Made by a program: the position numbers and the translations under genes. This document shows, one piece after another, positions 1-5,697 of a stretch of 5,697 nucleotides of DNA; the first letter of the stretch is position 1; every line of letters starts with the position of its first letter. The stretch is taken from positions 1 through 5,697 of the forward strand of contig JBLHKE010000525.1 of the NCBI GenBank assembly GCA_047619485.1, written 5' to 3'. The notes beneath the pieces were generated by a model. It ran no database searches. It was given only the letters and a program-made list of their open reading frames with translations, and was not told where the DNA came from. Source of the stretch: JBLHKE01 sp047619485 (GTDB lineage Bacteria > Verrucomicrobiota > Verrucomicrobiia > Verrucomicrobiales > DEV007).

Positions 1-1783
1 GGCTGTGCACGTAGGCGAAGATGGTCTTGCGGTCGGCGACGCCGTCTTTGTCGTCGTCGTGGAAGATGGAGAGCGAATCATTCATCTCCTTGAGTGGCTC
101 CCACTTCGGGTAGGTCGGCCACTCGGCAGCCCACAGACGGCCTTTGGTATCGACCTGCATCTGCACCGGGTTGATGACCCCCTGGTTATCGAAGAAGGTC
201 TCGTCACAGAACAAGTTTATTTCGTAGCCCTCTGCGAGGTTGATGCTCTTAATGACTTCCTCGCCATTGCGGTAGATCGCGTTGCCGTCTTTGTCGACGA
301 TGCCCTCTTTGCCTGCGTTGGAACTCCTCGATTTGCCGCCGATGTTCGAGATGACGGCGATCGGTGCGGGGACGTTGCTGTCGTCGACATTGAAGTCTTT
401 ACCGTTGGCGCGCGCCCAGACTTTTTTGTCGCGATTCGCGGTCTTGACGTCCCACATCTTCAGCTCGTGCTGGAGGACTTCGGCGTTGGTCTGACCATTG
501 GTGAAGGAAAGCGTGGAACGCCCGCCCCAGATGTCGTTGCCATCGATTGCGCGGTAGCGGTTGTGCCAGCGCCAGTTCTTTTCTTTCACGGCTTCGCGCA
601 GCGGCTCGAGCCCGTCAGAGGCGGTGGCTTTTTTGCCTGAGAGAGAGGACGCGATGACCTCACCGACGAGCTTGTTGCCGAATTCATTGAGGTGGATGCC
701 GTTGATCGTCAGCGGATTCTTGTTGGCCTCGTAGAGGGCGACGGTCGGGTTGAAGAGGTCGACGAAAGCGACACCTGCATTCTCAGCCGCTTTCTTGGTG
801 GCTTCGGTGATGGCCTGGAGGCGCCTGTTGTTGCCCTTGCCGTTCGGCAGGTCGCGGTCGTTGAGGTTCTCGTGGGCGATCGGGCTGAAGAGCACCATGC
901 GGGGGATCTTGCCGCTCGGCTGCAGGCCACGGAACTTTTTCACCATCTCCTCGAGTTGCGCGGTGTAGTCCTCCGGCTTCATGTCGAAGGATTCGTTGTA
1001 GCCGAAGAACGCGAAGATCACGTCGGCCTTGACGTGGGCGAGGTAGCGGTCGTGCGGGGTGAACCCTTTTGATCGTGGGAACTTGTTCACCCGATCGCCG
1101 GTCAAGCTCATGTTGCGGAACTCGAGCTGCAGTTCCGGGTGTTGATCCTGTAGCAAAGTTTCCGCCCAGGCGTCGTGCTGCATGCGATCAGCAAGGCCGT
1201 TGCCGATGCTGGCAATGGTGTCGCCTTTCTCGAATTTGAACGGCGAGGGGTCGCGGTAGCCTGGTGGGATTTCCTTACGATTAGGCTCACCAGCGTATTT
1301 AATCTGACCCTTGTCGATGTTGAAATGCACCGAAACTTCGGGTGCGCGGTTCTTCTTTTTCTCGAAGACCGGTTTGCGCTCGTTGTCGAGGAGGGTCAGC
1401 GTGAAGCCCTCGAGGCGGCCAGCGAACCCCTCACCACGATTCCAGATCTCGACAGCCTCGATCGGGCCAGCCTTGCCGAAATCGAGCTCCCACCAAGCGT
1501 TTTTTTCACCTTCGATGGTGTGCGTCTGGCCGCCAGCAGTGAATTGCGAGCTCTTGTTGCCATCGATCGCCCGGGAGGCGCCAGCGCCACTGGAAGTGCT
1601 CGATTGGGTGGCCTTGCCCTGCGGCGCGATGTTCTTGCCGCTGCTAGTCACTTCTACTTCAGCAAGGGTGAGGATCGGCTTTCGCCCAGAAATCTCGATG
1701 CGCACGTAGCGAGCATCTTTTGCAAAAGCGGACGCTGACAGGCAGGCGCCCGCGACGAAGACGGGGATTAGTTTTCTGAGCAT
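1..1783 (-). CDS. Secreted PVC-type modular protein, 5' part: galactose-binding-like + SGNH-like + start of dehydrogenase-like propeller
   Basis: The frame is open for 594 codons from ATG 1783 and leaves the window at the left edge. An in-frame TAA at 1793-1795 makes this ATG the first possible one. Residues 1-21 form a signal peptide (KLIPVFVAGA core, AFA cleavage site). Residues about 24-145 look like an F5/8 type C (discoidin-like) domain, with a RAIDGN motif at 71-76 and WWELDFG at 97-103. Residues about 185-380 are SGNH-hydrolase-like: block I reads GNGL at 194-197, block II has Gly229, block III GYNE at 261-264, block V NGIH at 361-364. The linker with NRYRAIDG (408-415) and TANRDKKVWA (448-457) matches what I recall of verrucomicrobial PVC-type heme-binding CxxCH proteins. 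From about 512 the dehydrogenase-like propeller begins, with a DxDxDG calcium-loop-like motif at 576-584. The CxxCH heme site expected at the C-terminus would lie outside the window. The protein is probably periplasmic or outer-surface; its substrate is unknown. The ribosome binding site is weak. Confidence 0.88.
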   Translation of the reverse strand, partial: MLRKLIPVFVAGACLSASAFAKDARYVRIEISGRKPILTLAEVEVTSSGKNIAPQGKATQSSTSSGAGASRAIDGNKSSQFTAGGQTHTIEGEKNAWWELDFGKAGPIEAVEIWNRGEGFAGRLEGFTLTLLDNERKPVFEKKKNRAPEVSVHFNIDKGQIKYAGEPNRKEIPPGYRDPSPFKFEKGDTIASIGNGLADRMQHDAWAETLLQDQHPELQLEFRNMSLTGDRVNKFPRSKGFTPHDRYLAHVKADVIFAFFGYNESFDMKPEDYTAQLEEMVKKFRGLQPSGKIPRMVLFSPIAHENLNDRDLPNGKGNNRRLQAITEATKKAAENAGVAFVDLFNPTVALYEANKNPLTINGIHLNEFGNKLVGEVIASSLSGKKATASDGLEPLREAVKEKNWRWHNRYRAIDGNDIWGGRSTLSFTNGQTNAEVLQHELKMWDVKTANRDKKVWARANGKDFNVDDSNVPAPIAVISNIGGKSRSSNAGKEGIVDKDGNAIYRNGEEVIKSINLAEGYEINLFCDETFFDNQGVINPVQMQVDTKGRLWAAEWPTYPKWEPLKEMNDSLSIFHDDDKDGVADRKTIFAYVHS

Positions 1784-1899
1784 GCGAGAGACTTACCCAT
1801 CAGAATCGGCGTGGCAAGGGAGAAAAATGCGCGGAAGGAGCCCCTGGCCCTCAATATTTGAACTTGAAGGCGGACATCGATGTTGCGAGCTGTGCATTG
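1784..1899. promoter_or_regulatory. Divergent intergenic region
   Basis: These 116 bases separate the starts of two divergently transcribed genes, so promoters for both should lie here or just inside the genes. I could not find a convincing -35/-10 pair on either strand. The strongest purine-rich site is AAGGGAG at 1816-1822, but it sits before ATG 1827, which opens a different short frame and not the phosphoesterase. GGAAGGAG at 1833-1840 is 17 bases from TTG 1858, too far for a normal ribosome binding site. The regulatory role is inferred from gene orientation only. Confidence 0.4.
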
Positions 1900-3144
1900 A
1901 TGAAAAATTGGATTTTGTGGACAGTTCTGGGAGGAGCTGCAGCGCTAGGCTCCGATGCCATTGCGGCTGAACACGTCGTAATGGTCTCCGTTGACGGGCT
2001 TAGGCACGTGGCGATCGAGCAACTGGTTGCCGCCGGGGAGCTTAAAAACTTTGCCAGACTCCAGGCTAAGGGGGCCTGGACGCACAACGGACGGACGGAA
2101 TACACCAGCACTTCCACGGTGCCGAACCATGTCTCGATGGTGACCAGCAGACGGATTGATGGTTCGGGCGGGCACAACTACACCAGTAACAGCTCCCCTG
2201 CAGGGGCGACCACATTGCACACGACGAAAGGGCTCTACGTGGCCTCAGCCTTCGATGTCGCACACGACCACGGCTTGCGGACAGCAGTATTCCGCAGCAA
2301 GTCGAAGCTCATCATTATCGATCAAAGTTACACCGCCGCGACTGGAGCCGAGGATACGACTGGCGACGATGACGGCAGGGGAAAAATCGATGCGACACAC
2401 TACGCGGTGGCAAACGGCCAGGCTGGATCTCTGATCGACCTGGTCGAAACCGAACTCGCCACCGAGCCAGTCCACCTCAGCTTCATCCACCTGGTCGATC
2501 CCGACTCGGCCGGCCACGGCAGACGCTGGGAAACGCAGGGCTACCTCGATGCTGTCCGGAGGGTGGACGGCTACCTCGGCCGGCTCCTGAACCTCGTAGA
2601 GAACACAGAGCCATATGCCGGCCGCACCACGGTTATCCTGACCGCTGATCACGGCGGTGAGGGCCAGGCGCATTCGGATGTTTCCAACTCGGAGAACTAC
2701 ACCATCCCATTCTATGTGTGGGGTGCCGATGTCCCAGCGGCTGCCGATCTATACGCCCTCAATCAGACCACACGACTCGATCCACAGGCTGGCAGGCCAG
2801 ACCCAGACGCGACCCCACAGCCGATCCGCAACGGAGAGATCGGCAACCTGGCGCTGCACCTTCTTGGCCTCCCGCCGATCCCGGGATCGATGATCAACCC
2901 TGAGCAAGATCTGCGAGTGGATGAGATCGATCCTGACAAACCCAGAATATTTATCCGCCCCCTCCCAACCGGCCAGGGTCAGATCCGCTGGACATCAGAC
3001 AGCCCAGGTGTCCTGCAACGTTCTCAACATCTTGGCAGCTGGCAAGACGTCTACCAATTCACGGGCGGTCACGGGTCTACCAACTACTGGATCGACGACT
3101 CACCCCGGGGTGCCATACGGGGCTTCTTCCGGCTAAAATTCTGA
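1900..3144 (+). CDS. Secreted type I phosphodiesterase/nucleotide pyrophosphatase-like enzyme (alkaline phosphatase superfamily)
   Basis: The 414-residue product carries the expected metal and nucleophile positions of the alkaline phosphatase superfamily: Asp32 in SVDG, candidate nucleophile Thr73 in TVPNH, Asp202 and His206 in DPDSAGH, Asp250 and His251 in TADHGG, and His258 in GQAHSD. It should therefore be a two-metal hydrolase acting on phosphate monoesters or diesters; the substrate cannot be read from sequence. Residues 1-22 or 1-23 (KNWILWTVLGGAAALG, then AIAA) form a signal peptide, so it is exported. ATG 1900 is chosen because it places the signal peptide at the N-terminus. The same frame is open from TTG 1858, which would add 14 polar residues. 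A degenerate EF-hand-like loop DDDGRGKID lies at 156-164. The last 65 or so residues form a separate module (WTSDSPGVLQRS, GSWQDV, final GFFRLKF) resembling C-terminal domains of secreted verrucomicrobial proteins. It diverges from the SGNH-containing gene and converges on the kinase. Confidence 0.88.
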   Translation: MKNWILWTVLGGAAALGSDAIAAEHVVMVSVDGLRHVAIEQLVAAGELKNFARLQAKGAWTHNGRTEYTSTSTVPNHVSMVTSRRIDGSGGHNYTSNSSPAGATTLHTTKGLYVASAFDVAHDHGLRTAVFRSKSKLIIIDQSYTAATGAEDTTGDDDGRGKIDATHYAVANGQAGSLIDLVETELATEPVHLSFIHLVDPDSAGHGRRWETQGYLDAVRRVDGYLGRLLNLVENTEPYAGRTTVILTADHGGEGQAHSDVSNSENYTIPFYVWGADVPAAADLYALNQTTRLDPQAGRPDPDATPQPIRNGEIGNLALHLLGLPPIPGSMINPEQDLRVDEIDPDKPRIFIRPLPTGQGQIRWTSDSPGVLQRSQHLGSWQDVYQFTGGHGSTNYWIDDSPRGAIRGFFRLKF

Positions 3145-3162
3145 GGAGCGAAGCCTCGACGA

Positions 3163-5025
3163 TCAATTGCGATGTCTCGCTGGTCGCGCACTGTTGGGCA
3201 GATCCTCCGCCGCCGCCGCCGGGATCCCGAAGAAGAAGGTCGAGCCCTCGCCGACCTGCGACTCGACACGGATCTTGCCACCATGGCGCTCGACGATTTT
3301 CTTGCACACGGCGAGCCCGATCCCGGTGCCCTCGTAATCGCTGCGGTTGTGCAATCGCTGGAAGATGAGGAAGATCTGATCGAGGTATTCCTTGTCGATG
3401 CCGATGCCGTTGTCGCGCACGGCGAAATTCCACAGATCCCCCTCGCGTTCCGCCATGACCGACACCTCCGGCTTCTTATAACCACGGAATTTGATCGCGT
3501 TGGCGATGAGGTTTTGAAATAGCTGCGTGAGCTGGGAGGGGTCTGCCAGCAGCTCCGGCATCTCGCCGACCTCGATCGTCGCGTCGCTCTCGTCAATCGC
3601 GACCTTCAGGTTCATCAGGGCGGCATCGACCACTTTTTGAGCCGCGACATTCTGGAAAGGCTTGCGCTTGGTGCCGACACGCGAGTAAGCGAGCAGATCG
3701 TCGATCAAGCCGCGCATGCGCATTGCCCCATCGACCGCAAAGCCCATGAACTCCTTCGACTCCTCATCTAGATTTTTGCCGAGGCGGCGCTCGAGTAACT
3801 GCACATAGCTGGTCACCATGCGCAGCGGCTCCTTGAGGTCGTGGGAGGCGACGTAGGCGAACTGCGCGAGGTCGGCGTTGGACTGCTCGAGCTCCGAGGT
3901 GCGCGCCTCGACCTTGCGCTCCAAGCCGGAGTTGGCCTCGACCAACCGTTCGGTCATCTGGTTGAAGTCGCGCGCCAGCTCGCCGACCTCGTCGTTGCTA
4001 TCAACATCCACGCGCCGCGAGAGGTCGCCTCCACTGATCTCGTTAGCAGTTTCGACCAGTCGCTGGATCGGGTTGAGGATCGATTTACGGATCGCTAGGA
4101 AGGCGAGTTCCATCGCGATGAGCGCGACGCCGAGCAGGATGAGCGAGTAGTTGCCGATCTTGCGCAGGCCGCGGAACGCGACCGCCCAATCCATCTTGGC
4201 GACGAAGCCGATCCCCATCCCCTCGTCACCAAAATTTCGGGTGACGGCGAGTACTGACACATCGCGGAAATGATCGCGCGCCGCCGGGAAAAACCCGACC
4301 TTGTTATTGGCGGCGAGCACGAGTGGACCATCGGCGCGCAGGTCGCTCACCGGCCCAGCATTTTCCGGCGGCGTCAGCACGACGACGTCCCCATCGAACT
4401 CTCTTTTCACCAGGAGCGAACGTACCGAACCATCATCGCTAGTTGTGGTCGCCTCGAGGTTCTCTCCCGTCGTGCGGATCACGATGAAACCGAGATCAAT
4501 GCCCTCGCTGCTGAACGGTTCCGACAACACGACTTCCAACTCCCCGTCGACGAGTCCGAAGCTAGCAGAGCGCCCGCCTCTCTCCTCGATCCGCACCTTG
4601 AATATTTTGCGCTCCAGAAAGAAGGGCTCCTCGGCGAAGGACACATCGATGTTGTCCAGATTCGACGAGCCGATCACCTTGCCATCCGTGTCGATGATCG
4701 CCACCTCGGAGAAACTATCGACGGCCACACGCGCGTCGCGGAGGATGTTGTTGACGCTGTCGCGGCTGTCCTCGACCGCGTCCTCGACATAACGGAGCAT
4801 GTTTTCCTGGAGCGGGCGTCGCGCCGAGACCTGCTCGAGCCTCTCGAAGTTTCTCGACAGCACGTCCCCCACGCGCTCACGCTGCAGGTCGGCGACGAGG
4901 TTGAGGTGGTTGTGCACCTTCTCAGTGATCTGCTGCCGCGCGACCCAGTAGATCGCAGCGACCACGCCGACGATGATCAGCACGATGCACAAGCTGACGA
5001 GGCGGAATTTCGAGCGAATTTTCAT
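3163..5025 (-). CDS. Membrane sensor histidine kinase (dCache-like sensor, HAMP, HisKA, HATPase)
   Basis: This complete 620-residue kinase has a transmembrane helix at about 9-29, an extracytoplasmic sensor of about 260 residues, and a second helix at about 293-313. The sensor resembles a double Cache domain (VAIIDTDGKVIGSSN at 108-122; LGFIVIRTTGENLEAT at 178-193), a fold that usually binds small ligands, but the ligand is not predictable. A HAMP linker follows at about 313-362 (NPIQRL, DEVGEL), then a coiled coil at about 362-387. The HisKA domain has phosphoacceptor His395 in SHDLKEP. The ATPase domain has an N box (N505, N509), G1 box DNGIGI at 538-543, F box FLIF at 552-555 and G2 box GTGIGL at 566-571. 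All catalytic motifs are intact. No receiver domain is fused and no response regulator is adjacent within the window. The start is set by the first helix; no purine-rich ribosome binding site precedes it. It converges with the phosphoesterase, with 18 bases between the stop codons. Confidence 0.95.
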   Translation of the reverse strand: MKIRSKFRLVSLCIVLIIVGVVAAIYWVARQQITEKVHNHLNLVADLQRERVGDVLSRNFERLEQVSARRPLQENMLRYVEDAVEDSRDSVNNILRDARVAVDSFSEVAIIDTDGKVIGSSNLDNIDVSFAEEPFFLERKIFKVRIEERGGRSASFGLVDGELEVVLSEPFSSEGIDLGFIVIRTTGENLEATTTSDDGSVRSLLVKREFDGDVVVLTPPENAGPVSDLRADGPLVLAANNKVGFFPAARDHFRDVSVLAVTRNFGDEGMGIGFVAKMDWAVAFRGLRKIGNYSLILLGVALIAMELAFLAIRKSILNPIQRLVETANEISGGDLSRRVDVDSNDEVGELARDFNQMTERLVEANSGLERKVEARTSELEQSNADLAQFAYVASHDLKEPLRMVTSYVQLLERRLGKNLDEESKEFMGFAVDGAMRMRGLIDDLLAYSRVGTKRKPFQNVAAQKVVDAALMNLKVAIDESDATIEVGEMPELLADPSQLTQLFQNLIANAIKFRGYKKPEVSVMAEREGDLWNFAVRDNGIGIDKEYLDQIFLIFQRLHNRSDYEGTGIGLAVCKKIVERHGGKIRVESQVGEGSTFFFGIPAAAAEDLPNSARPARHRN

Positions 5026-5072
5026 CGGGGGAGAGACGCCGCAAGCCTTGAGGATCAGACATCGACAATTGC

Positions 5073-5102
5073 ACTATGGACGATCACCACGAAGACGGTC
5101 AA
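5073..5102 (-). promoter_or_regulatory. Possible sigma-70-like promoter of the histidine kinase
   Basis: Read on the minus strand, TTGACC (5102-5097) matches five of six bases of the -35 consensus. After an 18-base spacer, CATAGT (5078-5073) matches four of six of the -10 consensus. Transcription would start near 5066, leaving a leader of about 40 bases before the kinase ATG at 5025. A pair of this quality can occur by chance, and the kinase could instead be read through from upstream. Confidence 0.3.
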
Positions 5103-5124
5103 GCTGGCAAATTCAACACGAACA

Positions 5125-5235
5125 CTACCAGAGACGCCTCGATTGCGCATCGCACGGGTATTGCCGGAGCAGGATAGAGTCCGGCTCGCTAGGCCGCATC
5201 ATCCTGTAGATGAAGCCCAGCACAATCCCGACCAC
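5125..5235 (-). other. Frame-shifted continuation of the small membrane-protein ORF
   Basis: Reading one base back (-1) from the ATG at 5237-5235, the minus strand encodes a hydrophobic run VVGIVLGFIY followed by basic RMMRP and a polar tail ending at TAG 5127-5125. This has the look of a transmembrane helix with a positive flank. About 29 of its 36 codons end in G or C, whereas in the unshifted frame only 5 of the 11 codons after the same point do. The coding signal therefore appears to switch frames here. It is probably the true C-terminus of the gene starting upstream, lost to a one-base deletion, a sequencing error, or (less likely) programmed frameshifting. Confidence 0.45.
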
Positions 5236-5534
5236 ATGCCGATGACATGGATGGCTGGCATGGTGAGGATGCGGAAAAATAGCACGGAGTTCACGCGGTT
5301 GCGTGGGAAGAGCATGTCGATGGGAGGATTGGGCAGCGACCGATCCAACTCTTCATCGGCACGGCCGTGCCACTCGTGGTAGTTGTCACACTGGAAGGAA
5401 ATCACCCGCTTATCAAACCGATCCAGCTGGCTCGAGAACTCGCGCATCTTCTGGAAAAGAAGAAGTTCGCATTCAGCAGGGAGCTCTTCAGGGCATGCGT
5501 CCGGATAACCATTGTGAGGGTGGGAGAACAGCAT
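5199..5534 (-). CDS. Hypothetical protein, probably frame-disrupted membrane protein
   Basis: I do not recognise this 111-codon frame. From Met30 (ATG 5447) onward the codons favour G or C at the third position (about three quarters) and the protein looks natural, with a polar stretch (DEELDRSLPNPPIDM) followed by a hydrophobic segment (NSVLFFRILTMPAIHVIGM). The first 29 residues have poorer codon bias, so the true start may be 5447 or lie elsewhere. After residue 100 the frame gives a short unconvincing tail ending at TGA 5199-5201, while the -1 frame continues with a good transmembrane-like segment to 5125. The same frame is also open upstream beyond a TAG at 5556-5558, so this may be the middle of one larger, decayed gene. 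It lies on the kinase strand, with about 100 bases between the shifted stop and the kinase start. Confidence 0.45.
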   Translation of the reverse strand: MLFSHPHNGYPDACPEELPAECELLLFQKMREFSSQLDRFDKRVISFQCDNYHEWHGRADEELDRSLPNPPIDMLFPRNRVNSVLFFRILTMPAIHVIGMWSGLCWASSTG

Positions 5535-5555
5535 GCGATGGCCGTTCTTCAGAGC

Positions 5556-5697
5556 CTAGACGGCATCCCGAGACCGCTTTTGCGCTAGAAGCGCCTCAGC
5601 AAACCTGATCCGACAATCAGTCCGGCAGATATCAAGCGCGCTATTCAAATACTGGGCGGCCAGCGAATCCAGCTCGATCGCCGCCAGGCGCTCCGCG
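5556..5697 (-). CDS. 3' end of an unidentified protein (partial)
   Basis: This frame enters from the right edge and encodes 46 residues before TAG 5558-5556. The sequence (AERLAAIELDSLAAQYL, then FAEALLAQKRSRDAV) is alanine- and leucine-rich and probably helical, with a passing resemblance to helical repeat proteins, but too short to assign. It is in the same frame as the open stretch starting at 5534, only 21 bases downstream, so the TAG may be a nonsense mutation within one gene. The opposite strand is also nearly open over this stretch with plausible composition, so even the strand is not certain. Confidence 0.4.
   Translation of the reverse strand, partial: AERLAAIELDSLAAQYLNSALDICRTDCRIRFAEALLAQKRSRDAV

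Noticed and set aside
5..640. Plus-strand 211-codon open frame
   Set aside because: It is the mirror of the minus-strand SGNH/propeller gene, which has a signal peptide and recognisable domains; the plus product is Val/Asp-rich and featureless.
1175..1738. Plus-strand 187-codon open frame
   Set aside because: It lies opposite the signal peptide, discoidin-like and SGNH-like regions of the minus-strand gene and has no motif of its own.
1737..1743. Possible lipobox Cys at residue 14 of the SGNH-containing protein
   Set aside because: The residues before Cys14 are AGA, lacking the usual Leu/Val/Ile at -3, and a good signal peptidase I site (AFA) follows at residue 21.
1874..1885. ACATCGATGTTG repeated at 4644-4655
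   Set aside because: The second copy lies inside the kinase coding region and the core is a short palindrome; two copies at this length fit chance.
2245..2673. Minus-strand 142-codon open frame within the phosphoesterase
   Set aside because: It is antisense to the metal-binding motifs of the phosphoesterase and shows no coherent domain.
3143..3157. Small hairpin GAGG/CCTC between the convergent stops
   Set aside because: The stem is only four pairs with a seven-base loop and no T-run on either strand, so it is not a credible intrinsic terminator.
4270..5382. 370-codon plus-strand open frame opposite the kinase
   Set aside because: It is antisense to a kinase with complete motifs, its product is rich in Arg, His and Asp without domain motifs, and it arises from the GC-biased codons on the other strand.
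5367..5588. Plus-strand open frame of 73 codons from GTG 5367
   Set aside because: Its composition is plausible, but it mirrors the minus-strand frame; the membrane-like segment and codon bias over 5125-5447 favour the minus strand. Kept as a possible alternative only.

Overview
The window is about 60% GC and reads like a chromosomal segment from a bacterium of the PVC superphylum, most likely a verrucomicrobium. The main reason is the left-hand gene. It has the large modular layout (galactose-binding-like domain, SGNH-like domain, then the start of a propeller-type dehydrogenase-like domain) that I know from the PVC-type heme-binding CxxCH proteins. The phosphoesterase also ends in a short C-terminal module closing in a FFRL-type motif, which I associate with secreted verrucomicrobial proteins. 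Both points rest on remembered family features, not on a search.

Layout: (1) 1-1783, minus strand, the N-terminal 594 residues of the secreted modular protein, running off the left edge. (2) 1784-1899, a short divergent intergenic region. (3) 1900-3144, plus strand, a complete secreted alkaline-phosphatase-superfamily phosphodiesterase/pyrophosphatase-like enzyme. (4) 3163-5025, minus strand, a complete 620-residue membrane histidine kinase, convergent with the phosphoesterase and separated from it by 18 bases. (5) 5026-5124, a short upstream region with a possible sigma-70-like promoter for the kinase. (6) 5125-5697, minus strand, a damaged or unrecognised coding region. It holds the end of one reading frame (5556-5697), an in-frame TAG, a second open stretch in the same frame (5199-5534), and an apparent -1 frameshift near 5235, beyond which a transmembrane-like segment continues to 5125.

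The first two genes are divergent and both products appear to be exported, so they could share a role outside the cytoplasm, such as degradation of organic phosphate or polymers. That is inference from position only. The kinase has a periplasmic sensor but no response regulator beside it in this window. I see no RNA genes, CRISPR array, insertion sequence or clear long repeat. I found no convincing new system. The best leads are the broken gene at the right end and the SGNH domain that has lost two of its expected catalytic residues.
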